64,000 nucleotides of DNA from contig OY741280.1 of the NCBI GenBank assembly GCA_963514095.1, positions 14,020,297-14,084,296 on the forward strand. The letters are read 5' to 3'. The position numbers and the translations under genes are program-made. Below, piece after piece: positions 14,026 through 28,874 of the stretch. Below the pieces are notes generated by a model. It saw only the letters and a list, made by a program, of their open reading frames with translations, ran no database searches and was not told the DNA's origin. Each line of letters starts with the position of its first letter. Positions within the stretch are counted from its first letter, which is position 1. This stretch comes from Eutrigla gurnardus. Lineage: Eukaryota; Chordata; Actinopteri; Perciformes; Triglidae.

Positions 14026-16984
14026 AAACAACATGACTCAAAACATTCATTTTCACATGCAAACAATGCAGGAATCTGGTCGCCATAGATTCTATATCTT
14101 CATATTCATATGGTAATGAAGGAGTGATGTTATTTATCCTCGGTTAAGGCAAATTCAGTTAATCCCCATATCCCTAGTCAATACACTATAAGCAATGTTT
14201 GGAATTCACTTGGCTGCGTTGGGGCCCAACATCTCATTTGGAGTTGCCTATATGTTCACCTATGGATAATTAAATAGATCAGCATTATGAGAAATCCATG
14301 CTTTCTTCAAAAATCATATAGCCATTCTATAAATCCCTCTCTATGGGGCGATAATGATTGCATTTCTCCTGCCAGTGTGTTGAAATGCAATCATCTCTGT
14401 GTCCGTCCTCAAGTTCACATGTTGGTCCCTCGGAAATGGTGTAATTGTCGGCTGCGTCTCAGGCTACTAGAGGTAATGAGCAAGTGATAGCATCACAGTC
14501 TGCTAGACAGGATGAAAGAAACGCCACAATAAAGAACGGAGAGGCCAAAGCAGTAAATATCCCTGGGCCACACAGTGTAGATACTAATTGCGTTTCCAAA
14601 CTCAGGCGCAGTAAATAATGAAATTTTAATTTCTCCTCTCGCCATTGCGTTTTTCCTCATTCATGTTCAGATGAATGTTTCAAAGACACTCACTGCAGCC
14701 GTGAGGAAAAGGGGGAAACTGGAGGGCGAGGGGAGGAGTGAGCGGATAAGAGGGAGAGAAAGGACAGAAAACAGACAAAAGACGGAATATTTGTTCGTCT
14801 TGACTAATTGGCTGAAAGGTTTTAAATTAAGTTAAAAGGGCAAACCAAATCAACCTTATCTGCAGATACTTCAAATTTCCAGAATGGCTGAGAAGGGATA
14901 TCATAAACATGCAAGTATACTAATTTACTTACTTTAAACAGTAAAACAAATCCAAAAACAATGTAGTCCTTCCCTCACCAATACAATGAACTATAACCAA
15001 ACTAGACTAGAAACGGCCTTCAAACACCACCAGGTTTTACATCACTAACATGATCGTTTACAAATATGTTATTACCTTAAAATGGTTGTGTTCGGGCTGG
15101 ATCACAGATTGGAGCTGAAAAGATAAAAAGATATTGTACAATATTATACACATATAGAACTAAATGGTGAGGTTTAGAGTGACATCAAGTGAAAAGGAGT
15201 TCTATCAGCATCAAAACTGAATGAACGGACAGATGATTCATACGCAGCATTTCAGACGATTGCTCTTCATTACCAGCCTCAACAGCATGTGGTTACTACG
15301 GTGTCTGTAGGTGGAGTAGGTAAGGCAGAGTTGAGGTGTAAGTGTGCTGTCATACTACACACCATCTTCCATTACATTGTTTGTAACAGAATGGCTAACT
15401 GGGGACGACTTCCTCTGCTCTCTTTTCTTTTTAGTGCTGACAAAATTCAAAATGAAGAGCCATTCATCTCGATCCACTGGCAAACAAATTCAAATAAATC
15501 AACACTTTCCCCAAATATAAAAACATTTGTGTTGTGGGCAGATAATTAATGAGCACAGCTGCACTAATTAAAAGCCATCTGAGTTCCATTAATCTTGGTT
15601 GTTGAGTCCCATCGTTTCTCAAAGTGGACAGCCACGCCTTTCCTGTGCAATGCCCGTTGTCCTTGGACTCATTTTTCAGGTGATTTGGAAGAGCATTGTT
15701 GCTTTATTAGCATCATGAAGAAACATGAAGGCACAATTAATAACGTATTCCAAGATGGGCACAAAGAAAATTATTTTGCTCTATTGCAGAGAACACTATG
15801 ACGCTTTTCAACCTGACAAACTGTTTGCATGTTTCGTTTTGGCTACCTTTTGCCTTCCACAAGGCCCACTCTGGAAATCCCTCAAGCCTCCTTGTAATAG
15901 TTACGGGTAAGCACATTTGACTTTGGTCATCCTGATGGTTCGCACAATTTCAAAAGCAATATCCATGAGCAGATCTGCTGAGGCAGAGGATTTAAAATGT
16001 AATCAAAATGGAAATTATTGAATGGATATTGACAATGAACCATTTTGAGGCCTGAGATGAGTTTTTCTTTAATTATATTTTCGTACATTACAATCAAAAA
16101 ACTGTCCGCATCTTATTACATTTGGAAATTAACAAAAATTAAAGCTTTAAAATAATAGATTTCAGAAGCATATGGCTCATTTTCTATTTCCTAACAATAA
16201 AAAGAACATCATAAGTCCTTTGAGTACTTTGAGTATTAATCTAAGCCCAAAGGCTCCATTTACTAATTTTACTTACACGTACTAGTCTGAGCTTTTAACT
16301 GCATCACATAGTCTTCTTCAGTGAATGGAGCAAACTCAGATGTCTATATAAGATACAATATTTCAAGAGTTGAACAAAACACAAATCTATATCCATGAGA
16401 CGTTGCTAAACCATAAACAGTAAATCCAACTAATCTGCAATTATTATTTCCCTCCCTGTTAAAGAGCTCGTTCCTGCTTATCTAATAAAAACAAACATTT
16501 ATTCCCGTTTTGAGACATCCCGAGAGATGGATTGGCAATATCGTCACAGTAATAAATGTTAATCCACAACTTTATGTTGCTCTGACACAAGTCATAAATA
16601 TCAATATATCAGAAACAAACAGCGGTACACAGGATGACTGAAGCCTCAACCTCTTTTGCATGCTGAACCTTCGGCAGAGACAGAGGGAGGAGAAGGAAGC
16701 ATATGGTGCAAGGCTGCCATAAACTGGTTTTATGAAATTGGCTAGAATGTTTATTGAATTTAACAGTACCTTAGGCTCTAACGACTCATCCCATTTTACC
16801 AGAGCTAGCTTGAAAATCTCTCTGAACAAAATGACAAACACAGCTCTGTTATCACGGTTACTGTTGTGTTTGAGCTGCTTCGATGTTCGCTGACATGTGA
16901 AGCTAACATTCATCACAGGGACATTCCTACTTGTGTAAATGTGAAGGGTCAAAACAGTTGGAAGCAAATCTGATTTTATATTTT

Positions 16985-17195
16985 ATAATTACTTAAAGCA
17001 ACTACAAGAAACTTTCACTTTGTGTTGATTTTGGCAGCCCCTGTGGAAAAAAGTGGTGGTGTTTTGCAAAGGCCAAGAACTGGACACCGAATAAAGATCT
17101 GACAGAACAAGTGTGAAAAGTATGGGGAAATAAACACATTTGCTTATTTCTAATCATGCATTACATCTAAACTGTTGCCCAGCCCTAGACGATAT
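16985..17195 (+). mobile_element. probable dispersed repeat fragment
   Basis: The stretch around CTTTGTGTTGATTTTGGCAG and CCCCTGTGGAAAAAAGTGG resembles an interspersed sequence I have seen in fish non-coding DNA. No inverted ends, tail or coding capacity are visible, so class is unknown. Confidence 0.3.
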
Positions 17196-19079
17196 ATTTC
17201 TTTATTTATGTTGTTACGATTTGACATACGGTTATTAAGTTGTTCTAATGTTTAGCTTTTTCTTCAAGATACAATACAACTGAAAATACACATTACATGG
17301 GAAACAAAAGAAATCTCAAAACTGCAACTGGCTGGGCTTTCTTTGTAAAAATCTGAAAGATTCCCTGTAGTTTACCGTTTAAAGGCTGGTTAACTGGTTA
17401 AAGGCTTATGTCAGTGGAAATCATTTTCTTTTCTCTGTCCTTTGTAGTCATTCCACAACGCAGTGTGGGCTCAGAGAATATTGCCGTTTGAATCGCTCAG
17501 AATAATTTGACCTACCACAAGCTGTTCTTAAAAACAAGCCAGCATTAGCTATATAATTGCTGTGTAAAATCCCTTTTTTTCCCTGCATTCTTAATTATTA
17601 ATTTCTTCATATGCTTTATGCAGTACATAAAATTGTTGTTGTAATCACAGGGGCAATGGCCATTAAGCCCTAATGTAGCTAATGTTTGCCTAATCAAAGT
17701 TTTATGGACGGCAATAACTTTGAAATAACATTTTTTAATTATCCTTTAATTTGAGACCTGATATTGGTGCCATCTCTCATTGGAAGAAAGACCCAAACAA
17801 TAACAGTCCCCTTGGGGATCGTTATTGTTGTGCACATTAAAGGTAAGAAGGAGGGCAAAGTACAAGACCTGTGTTTTTTTTCTATGAACAGACTTGAAAT
17901 GAAATTTGTTGGCAGCTCAATCAACATCAGTAATTGATTTAAAAACAAAATTGATTCATCACTCTAATGGATTTTTTTTTTTTTAGTTTGCACAAACTCT
18001 TAGTGTTGATTTTCATAATGTGACATTTATGAAGGAGTCACAGTGATGAGCCTTTTTATTGTTCAAACGATTAAGCATTGGTCATTTAAGGGTTTTTCAT
18101 GACACACATTCAATCATTGATTAGTTTTTAAAAAAAGTTAATGGGTCACTGATAAATTCATTCTAGCATTTAACTGAAAACGTTACAGCCGGAGAAGCTA
18201 ATGTATGACTTTGAAATATGAGGGGTGGAAAAACAAGACTTTTAATTCATGTGACATGATGAATTTCGGGAAAGTCTACATCTTGTTATTGTTCCTTCAA
18301 CCCCCAAAATTACCTTTTCTCTGCACTTTCTCCATGGAACATACAGTATTTACCCCCTTCACGGTCCCCACCACCCATGCACAGACGTTTGAGCGAGTCT
18401 ATTAGTTCAAAAGGATTATTATTCTAATATGAAAATGGAACTAATGGTCTGCCAGATGCTTTTTGCACAATTATCTAAGAAAACAAGTCTCAAGATAAGT
18501 CATGTGTTATTATTTGGTCATTTTTCAGAGACCCTTCAAAATTGCCCAATTATGTTCTATTAAGGCAAGGCCAACCCTGTCAATCAATGCGCCAGTGTTT
18601 GCCCGTGCCTTCAAAGACGGTCCACTCAAAATTTAATGGCTCTCAGAAGTTTTCACAGCAGCAAAGTGATGTGGCTCGGACTAATGAAGTTCGTTGTTCT
18701 GCGGATTCAATAATATCTATGCTAGTTATCAGCACATCGGTTTTCTTGCAAAAGGGACAAAAATGCCACGCAGCAAAATCTGACTTAACGACGAGTTTCA
18801 CTACTCAACACCTGCCCTGAGTTTAAAAAGAAAACATGGCAGGCCTCTATGGAGAATATATTTACACGATAAAAACACAAAGGGTTGACTTGTTTTCATC
18901 CATGCTCTATCACTGTTCCATTAGCTTTTTTTTTTTTTCCATTCTTCAGTCAATTCAGTTATTTTTCTCTTTGCTAATCCTGCCCCACTATCAGCCAAAA
19001 CAACGATATTCTGCCAAGAACACCAGAGGAAAGAGCCTCCAGGACTAGGATAGTAGAGCTGTTAAAACGCATCTTCCCT

Positions 19080-19195
19080 GGGGCGCCCCGGCAGCTCACC
19101 TGGTCGAGCATGCGCACCGTGTACGCAGCAGCTTTGCTGCTCGTCATTCCTTCTTTCTCCCCTACCTTCCTATCTCTCTTCAAACTATCACTAAG
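19080..19195 (+). mobile_element. tRNA-derived fish SINE, internally deleted
   Basis: It starts with GGGGCGCCCCGGCAGCTCAC, then TGGTCGAGCATGCGCACCGT, a tRNA-like A-box region I recognise from a common fish SINE. The B-box region is missing. Sequence jumps to GCTTTGCTGCTCGTCATTCC and a pyrimidine-rich tail, which is the expected SINE 3' part (normally TTTGCTGCATGTCATTCC). The deletion of the B box makes this copy inactive. Confidence 0.7.
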
Positions 19196-19980
19196 CAAGC
19201 AGACATTTTCCCTCCATACTAACGTTCCCTAATATGTCCTGTACATGCCCAAGAAATTAAAAATGGGGAGGTTCCAAAAGCGCTGTGTCAAAAGTTAAAC
19301 CTCCACAATGTATTCTGAGAAAGACCATATTTTCCTTTGAACTCATGGGAGGATTTAAGTGTAGCTCCTATAGTAGGTCCTTCAACACTTAACTTCTCCT
19401 TTCATACCTTGACCTCCCCCAAGAAACAATTTACAATTAATCAACAAAGAGGCCAAATGAAGAACATATAGACTTAAACTGAGTGTCCTGCTGTTGTTTC
19501 TCCAAAAACCTTGGAAATGCCAAAGTATGGGTTGTAGATTGGTATTTACAGGACTCAAATTTGTGATGTCCCATCACTTCTGATGCCAAGTCTGTTTTGC
19601 CTGAGAGTCATATCGTCCCCTGCTAGTCCCCATTTGCCAAAACTTGTGGTAGGTCAACACGCGCACTGGGAATTTTTTGGCAACCCGGGTGTCCGATTCA
19701 AGCAAAACATCTGTCGTTTTAGCGGCCCGGCCAAATCCACTGTCGCAGAGAATTAGGGAAATGGGAAACAGCGCCCCCCACGAATTTGACACCAATGCCT
19801 GAGTGGATTTTTATCATGCATACACACAGTAGTGCATGCATTCATTAGATTTTGGTGAACGTAAAAAAAAAACATACATACATATTTTGTTCAGCTATCA
19901 TATCTAGAATTCTAAAAATACCATGTGAATGGTGGAGGGGTTGGGATACGATAAATAAAGTATCTGTGATGTGGCCCAGT

Positions 19981-20350
19981 GCTGCAATCCATCTCCACCA
20001 TCTCCCTCTATCCCCTCCTCTCTGTTTCTCTCTTTGTTTTCATATCTCACTGTCCCTCCCTCTTCGTCCTACATCTCCCTCCTCTCTGTCTAACTCTATC
20101 TTGCTTGAGAGCTAGCATATGTCTCCAATCATTTCCTCCCAGCCCCCACCCTCTCGCCTTCTCCTTCCTCCCAGATTTCCTCTCGTCCCCTCTGTCTCTT
20201 CCCCAGTTACTCCTTGATCTCTCCCAGTCTGACTCGAGCCGTGACTGGTGCAGTTATCAATCACGAAAGCCAAGCCTTGTCAGGGACGACTGAACCCAGA
20301 GGCGCTCCTCTCCCCTCACTCCCTCTCTCTTTTATCTGTCTCGGTCTCCT
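19981..20350. repeat. pyrimidine-rich tract
   Basis: About 370 bases dominated by CTCTCC/TCCCTC-type words on the plus strand. Long open frames here (rich in S, L and P) come from composition and match no protein I know. Confidence 0.75.
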
Positions 20351-23300
20351 TCCTTTAACAAATTTGTTCCAGTTAATAAGCCCTCCAAAATGACCCCCTC
20401 TTCCTAATTAAGCACAGGCAGCATGTAGGGAAATATGATATTTAATTAATGATGAGATAAACTCTCTCCCAAGGCCCTGTCAGAAAACCATGACACCATG
20501 TTTGGCGGTTTGAAATCAAATTAACACGCCAAAAGATGGAGAAGAAAAACTGACGGGTGATTTTTGCTCTCCCCCCTTTCAATTCTTCTTCTGACGGAGG
20601 AACGCGGTAAATCTGGATTTGGATTTGGAAATCAATCACTCCAGTAACTGGCTTGTATTGTCAACCAAGTCATGCTGTCATGCGAGTACGTTCCGTTTAT
20701 TAATTATCATTTCGTAATACGCTGTCCCAACAAGCCATTCATTAAAAGATACTGTGTGTTGGCTCAGGTTTAGATGAGTGGATCAACATACATGTACACA
20801 CTCAAATCATCAGGAATTTAACTATTTCTTCATTGTTCACTGGGCAACGCAGGATAACAACATGGCAGCATATAAACTTTTAAAAACAGAAACTTTTATC
20901 ATTAACATACAAAACTAACTGTGATGGTTGATGGCAACGCTACGACCACTTCTGTCGTCCTGTGTGATTTATTCCTCTGATTTATTACTCATCTATACAA
21001 ACAGGATGCACGTGTTATTTGTATAGACTGGGGGGAAAACTGAAGTTTTTCACAGACGATGAACAACTGCACTTAAACATAATAGTTTTATTATAGGTAA
21101 AACACTGTTTGTTGCTAATAAGTTAAATGTGTAGTGGCTAAAATCTGATGTTTGAGATTGACTTTTATTTCTAGTTCTCTTTCTTTACAATGCATAACTG
21201 TGGCATATGACTTACCATGATTAGTTCTGTGGCACTTCCTGTTAGAAGCTACTCTTTATATTCCCAGGGTACCAAAGTAAAAAAGATCGGAAATATAAAA
21301 ATAAATGTGATTTCACCTCATAAATGGATAGTTACATGACTGGATGACTTGGAAGAGAGACAGCCAAATTGGGAAGTTGAAGGTTTTCTCTTTTCCTCCC
21401 GGTCCGCCTGTTGTGTATCATGGTAAAAGGGTTGTTGCGTCGCATTATATATTTCAGAGACGTTTGTGGTGAGAGACAAACTGAAAACAGGGTCAGATGT
21501 GAGATGAATACCACATGTCAGCTTGGCTGTGAAATCAGCTGTTTCTCTTGACCACAAAAGGTTTAAATATACTAACCTCACTTTCTGAAGAAAAAAACAA
21601 CAACAACATAAAAAACAGAAATTTGATCATGCTCCCAATCTGGTATAAAGCACCTTCAAGAGCAGAGGCCTGAGCCTGTGTGTCTTTATCAGGCATGCTC
21701 TAAGGATATCTTGGGATAAAGGCTGTCCTAAGAGAGAAAGCAACCACAAAGGTCAGCAAAGCCTGTCATTGGATTTGAGCTACAGCAAGATAAAACACAA
21801 ACACAAGTAAACATTAATTCCCCAACTGCATAAATACCCATAATACACTTCAGACGGGACTGCTTTTGGGTTTTTGACTGAAAGTACTTCTTGGTACAAC
21901 ACAGAAAATGCGTTTGTCACTTCTCCTCCTTGGAACCAGTGAGCAAAATGCATCCTTTCCACATCATGTCACTTTGCTGGCTTCGCAATCATTACAAAGA
22001 CAGTTTAGTTGTAAACTATTTTTACCAAGTTGGGCACTGGGATCGTCTTGTCGGTTGAGCTCCTCATCCTTGAAATATGTGTCGGCGATGACAACTACAT
22101 TTTAGCTCTTGTTCACCCTCATCTTCAAATTAAATTTACACTGACTACTTTGATATGTGCAGAGTGAGTGTTTACATCCCTGTGGACTGTAAGAAAAATA
22201 AATAAACCAAAACTATCACATCCGCAAACAACCAACAACAAATCTGACATATTTACCATAACAGCCGTTCTGAACTTTGGACTAAATGAAACACATCCAT
22301 AAAATAAGTGTTTGTTCTGCACCGTCCTTTGAAGTTGGATTTGTTTTTGCTCTTTAATGATTTCTTTCTTCTGATGATGATGGAAGCCGTGCTGACACCT
22401 TCTTTTGCTTCATCAAGTTCCGCTGCACAATTACATGAATTTACTTTCAATAAATTACCATCCTTGCATACATCAGTCAAATCATCCAGCTGAGGCATTC
22501 GCAAACAATATGCATTATTAATTTCATTGTCAGTGTTTATTTGGTTAACTTGTAACCGACTTGGACAGCCCATTGCCTTGATGATGCATTTAAAAGCATC
22601 AGGGTCGGCTTTTTAAAAGGAAATCAGGGGGATGACATGCTTCCGCACACCACTTCGCTCCCCGCTGAGGCCACAGAGGGAAAAAAAGACTGAACTCCAG
22701 TGAAAGTCCAATCAAAAACTCAAAAGATGCGTCAGGATTTGCCAAAGCCAAAACAACAGAATCAGGAAGATCATCCGCATCACAGCGATTCTCAGTGAGC
22801 GGTTGTTAGCACTGATTGAGTAGATTTCAATTTAACAAGTTTCTCCTGTCTACAATAGTTAATTAAATGAATATATTGAATTCATAAAAGAAAAAGGGGA
22901 AAAAAACAACAACGAGCGAACAAAGAAACCCAGTTAGAAATTATCTCTCATTAAGCATGGAGTGAAGAGTTTTCAAGCGTGGCAATCATCACTTCAAATG
23001 AGGATTTAAACTTCTTTCACAACAACTTATATCAAATGATTTACTCTCCGTGTATGTGATCTATCCATGTTTAGAAACATGGAAGATTAACAGTGAAGGG
23101 TCAGTGAGTAGTTGGGACACAGACAAAGTTAAAAAGAATGATGCCTCCAAAATAGACATGCCTGCTAATGGCAGGAAAAGCACAGCGAGTGAAGACAAAT
23201 CAGAGTGAAGAAGCAGCTTCTAAAAGTGCCATGTTGCAGCCATCCGTTTAGCCCCGAGGGCACCTGGAGGGTGCTGCAATGGCAGCTCTCATCTGCCATC

Positions 23301-26300
23301 AGACTATCATCCCAGATGACAGCTCTTAGGTACACTCCCAGCTAAATTCCATACTCTTGCACCAGCTTAAACTGAACCAAAAAAAAAAAAAAAATCAGGA
23401 GAAGAGGAAAGAGGAGGGATGCACAATATTGCAAACATTTCAGATAATTACGCATTATAGGGATCTTAAATGAGTTACCAAAAGCAGAGCCGACGTTCCT
23501 CTTTCTACATAAATAAAAATAAAAGGGAAAAAAAGTTTCTGAAGCAAATGTCTGATAATAACTTCACATACAGATCTGCAATCAGCACCTCATTAAGGCT
23601 TTTCATAGAAGTAATTAGATATATAACAGAACACTTTTCTTAGTCTAATTCTTAGTCTTCTGAGTGATGCAATGTATTTAGGTTGAGTCATTCTTAAATT
23701 GGATGGCTTTTCTTCTTCTTTCCACACTCATGTTTTATGTCATGGCATCAATGCATGATCCGAGAGTGGATGAGCGCCTGGCGCCGAGAGAGATGCATCG
23801 AGAGAGCTGGGGCTCTGGGATTCCTGCTTTATCTGCCAGGCATAATGATGGCATCCACCTGCTGTTTTATGGTCACAGCTGGAGCGGTGTATCTCCCATT
23901 TGGCCCAAAGCGCTCCATCTCTCTTTCACTTTATCCACCTCTCTTTGCTATGCTCTTCTTTATTCTATCCTTTGCTCTTATCTCACTTTCATCTCAAAAC
24001 AGGTTGGTCACCAACCTGTTCTGTTGCTTTTTTCATCCTCATACACCTCCCTTTTCACCTGCCTTCTTTCACTTTTCCTCCTTTTCTTTGTGGCTCATTG
24101 CCCTGATGTTTTTTGTTATGGTCAACAGCCACAAGCCCTTCATATAGGGACTGTGGCCTCATGTGTTTCAAGAGGGGATGAGTGGATGTGGAGGGAGGGA
24201 GGCAGACGAGGTGCCCATACAGCCAAACATCAGGACAATATGTCACACAGCTGCCTGATGACCTCGACCATTCAACCTTGCAGAGGTCTGACTGTGCATC
24301 TTCATCCTGAGGCTAGTTGTGCCATGAAAGCAATACATCTTTTTCAGGCTGGAAAATATTCCTACTTTGTTATAACATGATTCCCATATAGATCCTTGAC
24401 AAAGTCAGCCACCAATACAGGCTGCCGTGGGCATGCCATGTCATTTTAGCCACAAAGCCATATTCTATCAAAAACATGCAACGCTGGTCATATCAGGTTT
24501 TCTTGAGATGTTTGATGTGCATTTTCTTCCTGCGCGCCAATTTTTTTTTCCATTCATTTTAATTCAAAGCTGCATTTATCAATATGAACGATAGATCATA
24601 ACATTGGGAGCATGCAAATGGAGTCGTGTTTAAGCATCTTTCAGTTCTCTGGCAAAACAGATATTGAACAACTGACCATCTGTACCTCAAGAAACTGCTG
24701 CTTGTGTTTTGAGTAATAACTCAATATCCGAGCGCAGCATTTCAAAGTGTTGTCCACACCTTAAGTGCTTTGCTATTCCACACGAAAGGACCAGGATACG
24801 CTCAATATCTACATACAGCAGAAAGACAGGGGTTGTGCTTAGAGACCACTGGACCAATCTTTAGTAAAATTTCCAGATCCAGATAAAAAGCCTCACCTTG
24901 CGATGATCATCCTTTTCAGCTCAAATCCACAATCCCTCGACTGACCAGATTTTCGACAGGGGATCTCCAAGGAACTTCATAGCAGGTGTTTTCTAGAGTC
25001 AGACTTCTGACTGACTTGACTGAAGAAGATTGGAGTTTGGACTAAAAATAGGAGCAACAAATCATTTCTGGGAGACAAGCTGAAATTACTCAACAGCAGA
25101 AGGGGGGAAAAAAATCATGATCGCAGCCCGAGCCCGTCAACAACCCAAGACGTCCTCAGAGAGAGGCACCAGCTTGACAACATGTCAATATCACTTTGAG
25201 TGCGTCTCTGCGAGCGCAGCTCTTTGGGAAATCTCATTTACTTCAACAGCTTTACACACCAGAAAGACAGTGAACATTTGACGAATGTAGAGAAAGAGAA
25301 CTGAGCAGTTGATCTTTGGGACCGCAGGAAGACAATTTTTTTGAAAAAAAAGGAAGAAAAAAAGGTAAGACAACGATCCTTTGTTGATCACTGTCAATGC
25401 GTTTACTGGACCAGACGGTGTTGTCTAACTTTCAGCAGCTAACGCCTGTCTGTTTGAGATCTTACGTTCACAGGAAAGACATTGCCCTCCTCGAGTTTAG
25501 CCCCCAGTTCCACTGCCTCTTAAATCTGTCACTCATACGCCTTTCAGAAGCTGACAGGATGATTGAATACAAACCCATATTAACAGTGACAACTTTAGCT
25601 GCAGCTAAGCAGACCTGCGCAAACAGAGCTTTGTGGTAGGCAGGTAAAAAGAAACAGACATAAGTCTCAGTCACTCCACAGGCATGCAGGCAAAAACGCA
25701 AAAGGATGAACTTTAAGAGGAAAAAAGATGATTTGGGTATACATAATGGAACATCTCAAATAAAGGCGACATTTTTACACTGTGGTATTTGCAAAAAACA
25801 GACAGAGGGTTGTCTAATGTGAATGAGGAGGTGTTTTTATTTTTGAGGAACTGCACATTAGTGAATATGCATATTGGAGCATGTCTTGCAATTTCCATAT
25901 TTAGCTCCACACCCTTAGGTGGTTCTCTCAGTCTCCAGGGGCGACAGCCACTCTGAGTGTGATTTGTCCCAGGGGCTGTTACACTTGCTGAATAAACATG
26001 AGCCTAATCCTCCTTCCGCTACACTTGTAAGGGGTCAAAGTTCGTATTTACAAGTACAGCAAATCCACTTAGAATCAAAACCTGTTTTCAGAATAGCCAG
26101 TCTTACACAATAGCCAGCAGCATTTCATTACATCTGTATGTATGGCACATTTGCCAAAAGTCCTGTATAAACATGTCAACAACATACACAAATCCGTTCT
26201 TCCTCCTTTAAGATTTTAGGTATTTACACACTAAGTTTGGTGTTCATTTATAAAAACGTTTACCATAAAATAATTTTCAAGAAAAGACATGATTCACTGT

Positions 26301-26326
26301 TGCCATTGTACCCATCTAACTGTGGT

Positions 26327-26380
26327 ACACACGACAACATAGTTATTGGCTTAGATTCCCAGTATGGAGGAAATACTGCA

Positions 26381-26390
<10 letters not shown>
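26327..26390 (+). repeat. microsatellite-linked dispersed module, copy 1
   Basis: The module ACACACGACAACATAG, TTATTGGCTTAGATTCCCA, GTATGGAGGAAATACTGC then AACAC runs straight into a CA microsatellite. The same sequence occurs in reverse complement at 38361-38430, with two substitutions and a 6-bp difference. The match ends sharply on the side away from the microsatellite. Confidence 0.8.
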
Positions 26391-26528
<138 letters not shown>

Positions 26529-26989
26529 AGAGTAAGCAATCCTCTTTAAATTGTCAATTTCTTATTGTTAAACTACCTCCTTCTTCCTCTCACCAATTAG
26601 TGAAAATAAAGAGGATTTGTCTTCAGACTTTCTCTCTGTATGAGCTCCATCTCCCTACTAAATCATTCAACAGCACTGTGCTTCTCATTAGCCCGCTTAG
26701 CAAAACTTCCTCAAAAATCAAATAAATCAGCACCCGGGACTAGAAATTAAAGTCCTGCCTGCAAGCTCTTGGGACGATTTTTTCCCGTTCCCTTTCAAAG
26801 AAGACCAGTACTTAAGATTAACAGCACTGCAGTCCTGAAGGCTGGCTTAGCTCCACCCTTGGGTTCTGGTACAATGAAGAGAATCCTGAATGCTGGTGTT
26901 ATGAGACAATCTGCTCTTTAGTATCTTGAGTGTGCCTGGTATACACTAATACAGCAAAGTACAACCTCACATAAGACACTGAAAATGTG

Positions 26990-27240
26990 TTGTGATCAAG
27001 GGTGGAACGTCCTCCTCGCCACGTCTCCTGATGGCTGAAGGATACATTTGCGTACATAGACACTGCTAAAAGAATCTGGCCTCATGCGGCCCAGACCACC
27101 TCTGAATGTGGTCTAAGCGAGCGGATCTCAATGCGGCTTGGGTGCATTCGCCCCTAGAGCTGTCCACTTGTAATCAGATCACCTAAGATGCATGTTAATG
27201 CCAGGTCTGAACAGGTTGCTATGTTACTGTGGACACAAAA
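26990..27240. mobile_element. possible dispersed repeat fragment
   Basis: A locally GC-richer block containing ACCACCTCTGAATGTGGTCT, GGATCTCAATGCGGCTTGGG and GATGCATGTTAATGCCAGGT. The wording resembles an interspersed fish repeat. No ORF or clear termini were found, so this is weakly supported. Confidence 0.3.
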
Positions 27241-28874
27241 CATTTGGCAGCTTCATATTGAGAGCTTTAATATGCGTGTTACTGCTAAATAATGAAGAGC
27301 TTTCTGGGCAACAGATTCCCTGTGTGTAGAGAGTCAACAAAAATTGGAACAAAAAGACAGCGAAAACATCACCACCAATGAAGGCAGAAAGAGAGGAGAC
27401 TGATACTGCATCAGTGTGTCAGCAATTTAAGGCCAAACTATCACAAGTAATCAGATTTTTTTTTAAAAGGGCAGGGAAAATCCTCTCATTTTTTTAGTTT
27501 CAGTTCATGATCTCTTGATTTTTATTTACTTATTTATTTTTAGGGGTTTAATTCTCCCTCTCCGCCCACACGCCTCCCCGAGCGACCATCGTTTAAATGC
27601 AAGCCAACATCTGACATTGTTAAGGCTTGGTTTGTTTATGGAGGGTGATGGCTAGCCGCTGAGATGCAGGACTCACTTGGGACTGGACCAGTCAAATCTC
27701 GTCAGGCCCTGGATGACTAGATGAAACAGCCGTTCAAGGCCCATCCGCACAGGTTTGCGTTCAAAAGACAGCATGGCATGAGGCCTGGGAGACGCAACTG
27801 CCCATGGGTCCGTTTATAAAAAAAAAAAAATTAAAAAAAGAGGGGGTAAAAAAGAGCAGGGAGGAATGAAAAGAGAAAAATATGATTTATTTAGCATGTT
27901 TACTGTTTGCTATTTCTTGGAGAGCAGAATCATTTTTTAAAGACAGAGCAGATATGAAATCCCAAGCGTATGAACTTAAGATTCCTGTGGAACTTGACTT
28001 CAGCCCTGATCACCTGTTATAAGGCAGAATCTGATATCTTTCACCTTTCATGAGGAAGTTTTCTTTTTCTGGTTTTTCAGTTTTACAATCATAGGATATA
28101 GGTTGGATTTTAAGGTGATAACTCAAGTTCACTCTAAGCCAAATAATGTGGCACCGTTATTAGCAAGCACTTTTAATTCTGCTATTAGACACGATTAATA
28201 AAATTATAAATTTCATACTTATTTGCTCACAGACGATCCAAGCTAACGGTACAACTAAACTGTTCATCAAACTTGAGATTATTATTTGTGTAAGATGGCC
28301 TATGTATGCATGAAGACTTTCAGAGGAAATGTCTCTTGTGATTAAATCTAAGCTGATTGTTTATGCACCACTGGATCTCTATCAAAATATCATGTAATTA
28401 CACCTTTTATGCACATTTAAGTTCCGGATCCTCATTCTCATCAAACATGACTGCATTTTCCTTTGAATCACAGCCTCTCTAATGCCATAAAAAGTGGCCC
28501 ATTTAAATTGCAGAACACTAGCAGAGGTTTCTCAAGAGGACACAGGAATAACGAAAGTGTCTACCATTAAGTGAGTTAATAAATATATATATAAAAAAAA
28601 TAGGCACTGATGCAAATGAGGGTTACGATGAGACTACTTTGAGGCGACTTTGTGATGCAGCAGCTATTCATCACTGTGGCTGAAGATGCACTCTTCGCTG
28701 TCCTTAGCTTTATCTAATGAAGCCCCCATATGCAAATGATCCTGCCCTTTTTCCTTGATTTTTACTCTTCTGTGTTTATAGCTGTATGTTGGAAAGTGGG
28801 CGTTACGATGTGAAGACAATATTACAGCACAAGCACTCTAAATTCACAGGATAATGTATGTATGGAGGACACAA

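Larger units (their letters stand above)
17200..26326. other. gene-free stretch
   Basis: Contains the SINE at 19080 and the pyrimidine tract at 19981. A GC-richer block at 19560-19800 may be an unrecognised repeat. The open frame at 23703-24380 (225 codons) lies in pyrimidine-rich DNA with two overlapping alternatives and matches no family I know. A 23-base near-perfect palindrome sits at 23998-24020. Confidence 0.55.

Noticed and set aside
23703..24380. 225-codon open frame
   Set aside because: It overlaps other open frames in the same pyrimidine-rich stretch, and the product shows no domain, signal or family I can recognise. There are no splice boundaries consistent with an exon.
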